64,000 nt of DNA, taken from assembly GCF_003034915.1 (NCBI RefSeq), contig NZ_PZJX01000027.1, forward strand, positions 1 to 64,000. The letters run 5' to 3'. The translations under genes were made by a program, and so were the position numbers. Positions within the stretch are counted from its first letter, which is position 1. Each line of letters opens with the position of its first letter. Shown here piece by piece: positions 1-7,501 of the stretch. This stretch comes from Mesorhizobium helmanticense. Lineage in GTDB: Bacteria > Pseudomonadota > Alphaproteobacteria > Rhizobiales > Rhizobiaceae. The notes below the pieces were generated by a model. It made no database searches, had not been told where the DNA came from, and worked only from the letters and a program-made list of their open reading frames with translations.

Positions 1-68
1 CACCGATTGCGGTGCCACAACCCGTGCAGCCGGGGCGGAAGCACCCGAAACCTCTCTTAGGAAAGACA

Positions 69-761
69 TCACTGGTGTTGTGGCGCGGCTCTCAGTTGGT
101 CGCCAACGGCAAACACCGCGCTCGCTTCGCTGACGATGGAGACGTGATCCCTGGCGGCCTTGCCGGCGGCATTACCGTCGCCCCGCATGATTGCGGTGAC
201 AATGGTGTCGTGCTCCTGCCAGGATTTGGCGAGCCGTCCCGGCAGCATGAATTGCGCGCGGCGGAACGGCGCCAGCCGGCTCCGTGTCATCACGGTCATT
301 TCGTAGATATGGGCGTTGTGGGCGCCGCGATAGAGCCGGGTGTGGAACTCGGTGTTGAAATACTCGTAGTCCTCCTCGGCGCGCAGCTGCACCAGTCGTG
401 CCGAGGCCTGATGCTCGATCTCGAGCGAGCGGCGTTCGCCGCTGGTCATGCGCTCGGCCGAGAAGCGGGCGCAGATCGCCTCCAGTTCGGCCATGCTCTC
501 GAACATCGAGGCGAGATGCTCTTGCGTCACCACGGCGACGATGGCGCCCCGGTTCGGTCGCCTTTCGACCAGGCCCATGGCGCTGAGCTGGCCGAGCGCC
601 TCCCGGACCGGGGTTCGTGACACGTCGAAGCGGGCGGCGAGCGAGGTCTCGTCGAGCTTTTCGCCGGGGCGCAGGAAGCCGGTGACGATCCGGTCGCCGA
701 TCGCCCTCACCATCTGATCCACGGTCGTGCCCGACCTGATCAAGCTGCGCTTCCCCGACAA
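69..761 (-). CDS. GntR-family (FadR/FCD subfamily) transcriptional regulator
   Basis: The N-terminal 75 residues form a GntR winged helix, with the typical stretch 'LAARFDVSRTPVREAL' followed by 'GLVERRPNRGAIV'. The C-terminal part is an all-helical FCD ligand domain with metal/ligand-type residues in 'FHTRLYRGAHN' and the later 'H' helices. The length of 230 aa is normal for the subfamily. A stop lies 30 bases upstream in frame and there is no upstream ATG, so the start is the TTG at 761, four bases after GGAGG. It is divergent from the transporter/hydrolase operon that begins at 1035, and FCD regulators usually control the adjacent pathway. The inferred role is sensing biuret or a related ligand. 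Confidence 0.9.
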   Translation of the reverse strand: MSGKRSLIRSGTTVDQMVRAIGDRIVTGFLRPGEKLDETSLAARFDVSRTPVREALGQLSAMGLVERRPNRGAIVAVVTQEHLASMFESMAELEAICARFSAERMTSGERRSLEIEHQASARLVQLRAEEDYEYFNTEFHTRLYRGAHNAHIYEMTVMTRSRLAPFRRAQFMLPGRLAKSWQEHDTIVTAIMRGDGNAAGKAARDHVSIVSEASAVFAVGDQLRAAPQHQ

Positions 762-873
762 ATCTCCTCCGTCCGGTCTTCTGTAGAGTCAGTCGGCGCA
801 TAGGCCTGTCGACTCGATACACCACTCTATGCCTCTATTTTAATCTGCCTGTCAAACTGTCTGTTTTCAAGGC

Positions 874-984
874 AAAAAGTGCATGCAATTGCCTGATACA
901 TGAGCAGATGCTTTTGAATGCATGATTGATTTTATTTGATAAATTCATGTTTTGGAATTGGCACAGCGATTGCATGCACTTTTT
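874..984. promoter_or_regulatory. Divergent control region with paired inverted operator-like sites
   Basis: AAAAAGTGCATGCAAT (874-889) recurs as its exact reverse complement at 969-984. Each copy is centred on the perfect palindrome TGCATGCA (880-887 and 971-978), and the centres are 91 bp apart. A weaker ATGCAT core lies at 918-923. The sites sit between the divergent GntR gene and the BMP operon, and short palindromes of this kind are typical FCD-regulator operators. That the neighbouring regulator binds here is inference. Confidence 0.65.
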
Positions 985-1034
985 CGAGAAGGCGTTAACC
1001 GACCTGGAAAAGGGTCCATAGGGGAGCATAAGAG

Positions 1035-2162
1035 ATGACCGACAGATTCATGCTTAGCCGCCGCCAATTGCTCAAGACCTCCGCCGCCGGAGCCGCACTT
1101 GGGCTGGCCTCGGTATCCTTTCCCATCACAAGGGCTTTTGCTGCCGCCACCACCGTCGGCTTTATCTATGTCGGGCCGAAGGACGACTATGGCTACAACC
1201 AGGCGCATGCCGAAGGCGCCGCGGCGCTGAAGGGCATGGAGGGCATCTCCATTGTCGAAGAGGAGAACGTGCCCGAGACGGTCGACGTCCAGAAGACGAT
1301 GGAATCGATGATCAATCTCGACGGCGCCTCGCTGATTTTCCCGACCTCATTCGGCTATTTCGATCCGCACATGCTGGCCATGTGCGCGAAATTCCCCGAC
1401 GTGCAGTTCCGCCATTGTGGCGGCATGTGGAACAAGGACAAGCATCCGATGAATGCCGGTTCCTATTTCGGCTATATCGGCATGGGCCAATACCTCAACG
1501 GCGTCGTCGCCGGCCATACGAGCAAAACCAAGAAGCTTGGCTTTATCGCCGCCAAGCCGATCCCGCAGGTGTTGCTCAACATCAACTCCTTCCTGCTTGG
1601 CGCGCGTTCGGTCGACCCGACGATCACCTGCCAGGTGATCTTCACCGGCGAATGGTCGCTGGCGGTCAAGGAGGCGGAAGCCACCAACGCGCTGGTCGAC
1701 CAAGGTATCGATGTCGTCACCTGTCATGTCGATAGCCCCAAGGTCGTGGTCGAGACGGCCGCCGGCCGTGGCGCCTTCGTGTGCGGCTACCATGCCAACC
1801 AGAGCCCGCTGGCGCCCGAGAAATACCTGACCGGCGCCGAGTGGAACTGGGCCAAGGTCTACAAGATGTTCGTCGACGACCTCGTCGCCGGGACGCCGCT
1901 GCCCAATTTCACTCGCGGCGGGTTGGCCGACGGCTTCGTCAAGATGAGCCCGCTCGGCCCCGCCGTCTCCGAGCCGGCCCGCAAACAGTTCGACGCAACG
2001 CTGGCCGAAATGACGAAGGGCGGCTTCTCCGTCATCAAAGGGCCGCTGAAGAGCAACAAGGGCGCCGTCGTGGCGAGTGAAGGCCAGGCCTTCACCGAGA
2101 CCGCCATCGAGCTTGAAAGCATGGACTATCTCGTCGAGGGCGTCGTCGGCTCGACCGCCTGA
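1035..2162 (+). CDS. BMP-family ABC transporter substrate-binding protein
   Basis: The protein opens with a twin-arginine signal (Ser8-Arg9-Arg10 in 'SRRQLLK') and a hydrophobic stretch ending in 'ITRAFAA', so it should be exported folded by Tat to the periplasm. The mature part is a BMP/PnrA-type binding fold: 'VGFIYVGPKDDYGYNQAH' near the mature N terminus, then 'LIFPTSFGYF' and 'AEWNWAKVY' late in the chain. BMP proteins usually bind nucleosides or purine-like ureides. Downstream are two permeases and a double ATPase. A GGGGAG ribosome site precedes the ATG. The linked biuret and allophanate hydrolases make biuret, triuret or a related ureide the likely ligand; this is inference. Confidence 0.9.
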   Translation: MTDRFMLSRRQLLKTSAAGAALGLASVSFPITRAFAAATTVGFIYVGPKDDYGYNQAHAEGAAALKGMEGISIVEEENVPETVDVQKTMESMINLDGASLIFPTSFGYFDPHMLAMCAKFPDVQFRHCGGMWNKDKHPMNAGSYFGYIGMGQYLNGVVAGHTSKTKKLGFIAAKPIPQVLLNINSFLLGARSVDPTITCQVIFTGEWSLAVKEAEATNALVDQGIDVVTCHVDSPKVVVETAAGRGAFVCGYHANQSPLAPEKYLTGAEWNWAKVYKMFVDDLVAGTPLPNFTRGGLADGFVKMSPLGPAVSEPARKQFDATLAEMTKGGFSVIKGPLKSNKGAVVASEGQAFTETAIELESMDYLVEGVVGSTA

Positions 2163-2181
2163 ACCGGACGGAGGCGGCAAC

Positions 2182-3306
2182 ATGACAGACACGGTGGCAG
2201 GGGCCGGCGCGCCGGCGACATTCGGCGTCAGGGGTTATCCGGCGGCGCTGGAATGGATCGCCCGGCGCGCCGAGGCCGTTGTCATTCCGCTGGCGGCGCT
2301 GGTCGTCGGAATGGCCCTGTTCAGCCTGTTCATCCTGGCTGTCGGCAAGTCGCCGGTCCAGCTCTATGAAACGATGTGGCGCGGCGGCTTCGGCTCGTGG
2401 TTCTCGGTCCAGAACTCGCTGTCGCGCGCCGCACCCCTTTTGCTGGCGGCGTTGTGCGTGGCGCTGCCGGCCCGGCTCGGCCTCGTCGTCATCGGCGGCG
2501 AGGGCGCGATCGTGCTGGGCGGCGTCGCTGCCGCGGCAGCCGGTGTGGCGCTGAGCGGCGCCCCCTCCTTCATTGTCATTCTCGTCATGGGCGTGGCGGG
2601 CATGGCCGCCGGCGGCATCTGGATAGGTGCCGTCGGCGCGCTCCGCCATTACCGCGCCGTCAACGAGACCATCTCCAGCCTGCTGATGGCCTATATCGCG
2701 ATTGCCCTGATGAACCAGCTGGTCGAAGGACCACTGCGCGATCCGGCCTCGCTCAACAAGCCATCGACCCAGCCGCTGGCCGATATCTATCGCGTCGGCA
2801 ACATGCCAGGCATGGAGGTGCATTGGGGCCTGGCAGTCGGCGTCATTGCCTGCGTGCTGTCCTGGGTGCTGATCGAAAAGACCCGCTGGGGCTTTGCCGC
2901 CCGCATCGCCGGCGGCAATGTCAGGGCCGCCCAGGTGCAGGGGCTTGCCGTCGGCTCGCTGATCGTCGGCTTCACCGGGCTGGCCGGCGCCTTCGCCGGC
3001 CTTGCCGGCATGCTGGAGGTCGCGGCGGTGCAGGGCAGCGCCAACGCCTCGCTCGCCGCCGGCTATGGCTATACCGGCATCCTCGTCGCCTTCCTCGCGC
3101 GGCACAATCCGCTGGCCATCATTCCGGTCGCCTTCCTGCTTGGCGGCATCGATGCCTCCGGCGGGCTGATCCAGCGCCGCATGGACCTGCCCGACGCCAC
3201 CGTGCTGGTGCTGCAGGGCATGCTGTTCATCGTCATCCTGTTCAGCGAAACCTTTTACGGCCGCTTCAAGGCCTTCAATCCCGACCTATGGCAAAGGAGC
3301 AGCTGA
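2182..3306 (+). CDS. ABC transporter permease, nucleoside-like (BPD_transp_2)
   Basis: The protein has 374 aa with about ten hydrophobic segments and the branched-chain/sugar/nucleoside permease fold, including 'NETISSLLMAYIAIALMNQ' and the EAA-like loop around 'RIAGGNVRAAQVQGL'. It forms one half of the membrane channel for the BMP importer. The chosen ATG at 2182 follows GGAGGCGG and lies 19 bp after the substrate-binding gene. Longer upstream reading frame exists but overlaps that gene. The stop overlaps the next ATG (TGATG at 3304), so the two permeases are translationally coupled. Confidence 0.9.
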   Translation: MTDTVAGAGAPATFGVRGYPAALEWIARRAEAVVIPLAALVVGMALFSLFILAVGKSPVQLYETMWRGGFGSWFSVQNSLSRAAPLLLAALCVALPARLGLVVIGGEGAIVLGGVAAAAAGVALSGAPSFIVILVMGVAGMAAGGIWIGAVGALRHYRAVNETISSLLMAYIAIALMNQLVEGPLRDPASLNKPSTQPLADIYRVGNMPGMEVHWGLAVGVIACVLSWVLIEKTRWGFAARIAGGNVRAAQVQGLAVGSLIVGFTGLAGAFAGLAGMLEVAAVQGSANASLAAGYGYTGILVAFLARHNPLAIIPVAFLLGGIDASGGLIQRRMDLPDATVLVLQGMLFIVILFSETFYGRFKAFNPDLWQRSS

Positions 3307-4232
3307 TGGACGCCACCGGGATCGGCCTCTGGGGCGTGCCGCTCGCCATCCTCGGCGGCGCCATCCGCGTTTCCACCCCCTTCATCTTCGTCTCGCTCGG
3401 CGAAGCCATCACGGAGCGTTCGGGGCGCATCAACCTCGGCCTCGAAGGCACGCTGGTGTTCGGCGCCATGACCGCCTATGCGGTGGCGGTGATGACCGGC
3501 TCGCCCTGGCTCGGCCTCATCGCCGCAGCCATCGCCGGGCTTTGCTTCGGCCTGTTCCACGGCTGGATCTGCAAATTCCGCGGGGTCAACGACATTGCCA
3601 TCGGCATTGCGCTGATGCTGTTCGGCTCGGGCCTCGCCTTCTTCTTCGGCAAGCCGTTCATCCAGCCTTCCGCGCCCGACCTGCCGGCCATTCCCCTCGG
3701 CGCCTGGTCGGACATTCCGCAGGTGCAAGCCGCACTCGACGTCAACGTGCTGTTCCTGATCGGCGCGGCACTGGCGGTATTCCTGTGGTGGGCCTTCCGC
3801 AACACCCGCGCCGGCCTCATCGTGCGCGTCGTCGGCGACAGTTCCGATGCGGCGCGCGCCATGGGCCTCAACCCGGACACGGTGCGTCTCATCGCCACCG
3901 GGGTCGGCGGCGCGCTGGCCGGCATCGGCGGCGCTTATCTGTCGCTCTATTATCCCGGCAGCTGGACCGAAGGCATCTCGTCGGGGCAGGGGCTGATGGC
4001 GGTGGCGCTGGTCATCTTCGCCCGCTGGAACCCGCTCGGCTGCTTTGCCGCAGCCCTTCTGTTCGGCGGCGCCGGCGCGCTCGGCCCGGCGCTGCAATCG
4101 GTCGGCGTCACGCAAGGCTACTATCTCTTCTACGCCGCCCCTTACATTCTCACCCTGATCATCATGATCGCCACCTCCTCGCCCAGCCGTTCGCTCGCCG
4201 GCGCGCCGGGCGAGTTGTCGATCACCAAATGA
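3306..4232 (+). CDS. ABC transporter permease, nucleoside-like (BPD_transp_2)
   Basis: This 308-aa polytopic protein has the typical opening of the second permease in BMP importers, '[19 protein letters not shown]', and the later '[19 protein letters not shown]' cytoplasmic loop for contact with the ATPase. It pairs with the permease encoded immediately upstream; the genes share one base at TGATG. The arrangement of binding protein, two permeases and double ATPase is that of a complete importer, except that a hydrolase gene is placed between this permease and the ATPase. Confidence 0.9.
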   Translation: MDATGIGLWGVPLAILGGAIRVSTPFIFVSLGEAITERSGRINLGLEGTLVFGAMTAYAVAVMTGSPWLGLIAAAIAGLCFGLFHGWICKFRGVNDIAIGIALMLFGSGLAFFFGKPFIQPSAPDLPAIPLGAWSDIPQVQAALDVNVLFLIGAALAVFLWWAFRNTRAGLIVRVVGDSSDAARAMGLNPDTVRLIATGVGGALAGIGGAYLSLYYPGSWTEGISSGQGLMAVALVIFARWNPLGCFAAALLFGGAGALGPALQSVGVTQGYYLFYAAPYILTLIIMIATSSPSRSLAGAPGELSITK

Positions 4233-4245
4233 ACCGGAGTTTGCT

Positions 4246-4947
4246 ATGAACGCCAGAGCCGGGATCGCCCAGCGCTACATCGACGCCGATCCCTATCCTT
4301 GGCCCTACAATGGTGATCTGAGGCCCGACAACACGGCGCTGATTATCATCGACATGCAGACCGATTTCTGCGGGCCGGGCGGCTATGTCGACCATATGGG
4401 CTACGATCTGTCGCTGGTGCGCGCCCCGATCGAGCCGATCAAGTCGGTGCTGTCGGCGATGCGCGCCAAGGGCTACACCATCATCCACACCCGCGAGGGC
4501 CACCGGCCCGACCTCGCCGACCTGCCGGCCAACAAGCGCTGGCGCTCGCGACGCATCAATGCCGGCATCGGCGATCCCGGTCCTTGCGGGCGCATCCTGG
4601 TGCGCGGCGAGCTGGGCTGGGACATCATCCCCGACCTCTATCCGGCCGAGGGAGAACCGATCATCGACAAGCCGGGGAAAGGCTCGTTCTGCGCCACCGA
4701 TCTCGAACTGATCCTCAACCAGCGCGGCATCGAAAACATCGTGCTCACCGGCATCACCACCGATGTCTGCGTCCACACCACCATGCGCGAGGCCAACGAC
4801 CGCGGCTTCGAATGCGTGATGCTGGAGGATTGCTGCGGGGCGACCGACTACGGCAATCATCTCGCCGCCATCAAGATGATCAAGATGCAGGGCGGCGTGT
4901 TCGGCGCGGTGTCGAACGCCGCCGCGCTCGTTACCCAGCTGCCGTGA
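4246..4947 (+). CDS. biuH: Biuret amidohydrolase (isochorismatase-like cysteine hydrolase)
   Basis: This is a 233-aa isochorismatase-fold cysteine hydrolase. Asp36 lies in 'IIIDMQTDF', Lys142 in 'IDKPGKGSF' and Cys175 in '[15 protein letters not shown]'. These are exactly the triad positions I recall for BiuH of Rhizobium leguminosarum bv. viciae 3841, and the opening '[13 protein letters not shown]' also fits that protein. The enzyme hydrolyses biuret to allophanate and ammonia in the cytoplasm. The allophanate hydrolase gene downstream would complete the pathway. GGAG lies just upstream of the ATG, 13 bp after the permease gene. The assignment rests on remembered sequence features, not an alignment. 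Confidence 0.85.
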   Translation: MNARAGIAQRYIDADPYPWPYNGDLRPDNTALIIIDMQTDFCGPGGYVDHMGYDLSLVRAPIEPIKSVLSAMRAKGYTIIHTREGHRPDLADLPANKRWRSRRINAGIGDPGPCGRILVRGELGWDIIPDLYPAEGEPIIDKPGKGSFCATDLELILNQRGIENIVLTGITTDVCVHTTMREANDRGFECVMLEDCCGATDYGNHLAAIKMIKMQGGVFGAVSNAAALVTQLP

Positions 4948-4957
4948 GGATACCGCG

Positions 4958-6490
4958 ATGAGCGCAACCACGAACAGTAAGGCGGTCGGCGTCGAGGCCA
5001 TCGGCATGACCATGCGCTTTGGCGCCTTCACCGCGCTCGACGATGTCTCGGTCAAGGTGCCGGCCGGCTCCTTCCACGCGCTGCTCGGCGAGAACGGCGC
5101 CGGCAAGTCGACGCTGGTCAAATGCATGATGGGTTTTTACCACCCGACTTCCGGCGACATGCTGGTCGACGGCCGCGAGGTCACGATCGCCAGCCCCAAG
5201 GATGCCTCGGCACTCGGCCTTGGCATGGTCTACCAGCATTTTACCCTCGTGCCGTCGCTGACCGGCGCCGAGAACCTGGTCATTTCGCGCGAGAAGGTGC
5301 CTGGCGTCATCGACTGGCGCAAGGAACGCTCCGGCCTTGCCCAATTCATGGAGCGGATGCCGTTCAAGCTGCCGCTCGACGTCAAGGTGGCCGAGCTTGC
5401 CGCCGGCGAGAAGCAGAAGCTGGAGATCGTCAAGCAGCTCTATCTCGGCCGCTCCTTCCTGGTGCTGGACGAGCCGACTTCGGTGCTCACCCCCGGCGAG
5501 GCGCAGGAAGTGCTTGGCTTGGTGCGCGCCATGACCAGGGCGGGCGACCTCACCGTGCTGATGATCTCGCACAAGTTCCACGAGGTGACGGCGTTCGCCG
5601 ACGATGTCAGCGTGCTGCGCAAGGGCAAGCTTACGGGAACCGGCCGTGTTACCGATCTCGACCACAAGGCGATGGCGGCGATGATGATCGGCGACCAGCC
5701 GATCGCGGCGCTCGACAGCCGTGCCGAGCCAAAGCTGGACGCCGAGATCGTGCTCAAGGTGAAAGCATTGAAAGCACCGGACCGCACCGGGTTGAAGTCG
5801 ATCCGGATCGAGGATCTTGGCGTGCGCTCGGGCGAGATCGTCGGCATCGCCGGCATTTCCGGCAACGGCCAGAAGGAGTTCCTCGAAGTGCTGGCCGGGC
5901 AGCGCCCGCGCGATGCCGGCGAAGTCATGGTGCGCGGCACGACCTATGCGGCGACGCGTGCCGAGGCGCGTGCGCTCAATGTCCGCCTTATCCCGGAGGA
6001 GCCGCTGAAGAACGCCTGCGCGCCGAAGATGACGGTGGCCGAGAACATCTCCTTCCGCACCTTCGACATCGACGGCAACGGCAAGCCGGTGAACTGGATC
6101 AGCGCTGGTGCCATCCGCGCGTTCAGCGCCAGGCTGGTCGAGCAGTTCAAGGTCAAGACGGCCTCGCTGTCGTCGCCGATCGCCTCGCTGTCGGGCGGCA
6201 ATGTTCAGCGCGCCGTACTTGCCCGCGAACTGACCGGCGAGGTCGACCTTCTGATCGTCTCCAACCCGTGCTTCGGCCTCGACTTCTCGGCCGTGGCCGA
6301 GATTCGCGCCCGCATCATGAAGGCGCGCAATGCCGGCGCGGCTGTGCTCCTGATGTCGGAGGATCTCGATGAACTGCTCGAGCTCTCCGACCGCATCTTC
6401 GTCATGTCCGACGGCGCGCTCGTCTACGAGACGCCGATCGCGCTGGCGAGTGTGCAGACCATCGGTGAGCACATGGCGGGACATCATTGA
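4958..6490 (+). CDS. ABC transporter ATP-binding protein, double-domain (nucleoside/sugar type)
   Basis: The 510-aa protein has two fused ATPase domains. The first has Walker A 'GENGAGKST' (44-52), signature-like 'LAAGEKQKLEIVKQL' and Walker B 'FLVLDEPTSVL'. The second has a degenerate P-loop 'GISGNGQKEF', the signature 'SLSGGNVQRAVLAREL' and 'LLIVSNPCFGLDF' in place of a standard Walker B. Asymmetry of this kind is usual in the YufO/RbsA group, where one site is often non-canonical. GAGGA precedes the ATG. It energises import through the two upstream permeases. Its last base is also the first base of the next gene. Confidence 0.9.
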   Translation: MSATTNSKAVGVEAIGMTMRFGAFTALDDVSVKVPAGSFHALLGENGAGKSTLVKCMMGFYHPTSGDMLVDGREVTIASPKDASALGLGMVYQHFTLVPSLTGAENLVISREKVPGVIDWRKERSGLAQFMERMPFKLPLDVKVAELAAGEKQKLEIVKQLYLGRSFLVLDEPTSVLTPGEAQEVLGLVRAMTRAGDLTVLMISHKFHEVTAFADDVSVLRKGKLTGTGRVTDLDHKAMAAMMIGDQPIAALDSRAEPKLDAEIVLKVKALKAPDRTGLKSIRIEDLGVRSGEIVGIAGISGNGQKEFLEVLAGQRPRDAGEVMVRGTTYAATRAEARALNVRLIPEEPLKNACAPKMTVAENISFRTFDIDGNGKPVNWISAGAIRAFSARLVEQFKVKTASLSSPIASLSGGNVQRAVLARELTGEVDLLIVSNPCFGLDFSAVAEIRARIMKARNAGAAVLLMSEDLDELLELSDRIFVMSDGALVYETPIALASVQTIGEHMAGHH

Positions 6491-7158
6491 TGGTTGAAAT
6501 CGCAGCGCAGCCATTTCCATTCGCCTTCAAGCTGCCGACCATGGCGCTGGTCGTCATCGACATGCAGTGCGATTTCGCCGAGCCCGGCGGCTTTGGCGCC
6601 AGCCTCGGCAACGACGTCAGCCGGGTGGTGGCGATCGTGCCGACGGTAAAGAGACTGATCGAAGGCTTCCGCGCCGCCGGACTGCCGGTGATCCACACCA
6701 TGGAATGCCACAGGCCCGACCTTTCGGATCTGCCTCCCGCCAAGCGCAATCGCGGCAATCCGTCGATCCGCATCGGGGACGCCGGGCCGATGGGCCGCGT
6801 GCTGATCGCCGGTGAGCCGGGCACGGCGATCCTCGACGAGCTTGCGCCGCTGCCCGGCGAGATCGTCATCGAGAAGCCCGGCAAGGGCGCGTTCTATGCT
6901 ACAAGCTTTGGGGACGACCTCAAGAAACTGGGCGCGCAGCAGCTGGTCTTTGCCGGCGTGACGACCGAAGTCTGCGTGCAGACGACGATGCGCGAGGCCA
7001 ACGACCGCGGCTACGATTGCCTGCTCGCCGAGGACGCGACCGAAAGCTATTTCCCCGAGTTCAAGGCGGCGGCGATCGCCATGATCAGGGCACAGGGCGC
7101 CATCGTCGGCTGGACGGCGACCACCGACCAGGTGCTCGAGGGAATTGCCAATGCCTAA
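6490..7158 (+). CDS. Isochorismatase-like cysteine hydrolase, BiuH paralogue (possible triuret hydrolase)
   Basis: The protein has 222 aa from the ATG at 6490, which overlaps the transporter stop as TGATG; the adjacent TTG is less likely. Catalytic residues are all present: Asp24 in 'LVVIDMQCDF', Lys129 in 'IEKPGKGAF' and Cys162 in '[15 protein letters not shown]'. It is clearly related to the BiuH encoded 1.5 kb upstream but lacks the N-terminal extension and differs at the C terminus ('GWTATTDQVLEGI'). Triuret hydrolase TrtA, a known paralogue of BiuH in soil bacteria, is a reasonable guess because its product feeds BiuH. Another ureide or carbamate is also possible. Confidence 0.75.
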   Translation: MVEIAAQPFPFAFKLPTMALVVIDMQCDFAEPGGFGASLGNDVSRVVAIVPTVKRLIEGFRAAGLPVIHTMECHRPDLSDLPPAKRNRGNPSIRIGDAGPMGRVLIAGEPGTAILDELAPLPGEIVIEKPGKGAFYATSFGDDLKKLGAQQLVFAGVTTEVCVQTTMREANDRGYDCLLAEDATESYFPEFKAAAIAMIRAQGAIVGWTATTDQVLEGIANA

Positions 7159-7501
7159 TCTGAGTTTTGTCGGCCTGCTCGACGACGGCTGGCGCGATCT
7201 CGTATTCGAGCCGTTCCGCGATGGTATCAGTGTGCACTGGCTGCTGAAGGGCGGGCGGGTCGAGCCGTCGGTCGCCATCCTCAGCTACCGGCCCGGCGCC
7301 GGTGTGCCACGCCACCGCCATGCCGGGCTGGAGACGATTGTCGTGCTAGACGGCACCCAGAGCGATGAGAACGGCGACTATCCGGCTGGCAGCGTCGTCC
7401 TGAACCCGGTCGGGACCGAGCATTCGGTGTGGACGAAAGACGGCTGCGTCGTGCTGATCCAGTGGGACCTGCCGGTGATCATTCTGGGGGGGGCCAAATG
7501 A
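7151..7501 (+). CDS. Small cupin-domain protein
   Basis: The 116-aa protein is a single cupin barrel. Motif 1 is 'PGAGVPRHRHAGLETIVVLDG' (His-x-His and Glu are kept) and motif 2 is 'YPAGSVVLNPVGTEHSV' (with its His). Those ligands suggest a bound metal. It may be an accessory enzyme or a sensor for the ureide pathway; cupins of this size occur beside amidase genes, but no reaction can be read from the sequence. It overlaps the upstream hydrolase by 8 bp and the downstream allophanate hydrolase by ATGA, so expression is tightly coupled. Confidence 0.75.
   Translation: MPNLSFVGLLDDGWRDLVFEPFRDGISVHWLLKGGRVEPSVAILSYRPGAGVPRHRHAGLETIVVLDGTQSDENGDYPAGSVVLNPVGTEHSVWTKDGCVVLIQWDLPVIILGGAK

Noticed and set aside
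2376..4232. Single 618-codon frame covering both permeases
   Set aside because: The first half is a frame shadow of the first permease; the second permease starts at 3306 within it.
4931..6520. Long minus-strand frame opposite the ABC ATPase gene
   Set aside because: It is the mirror of a well-supported ATPase in high-GC DNA and has no recognisable domain.
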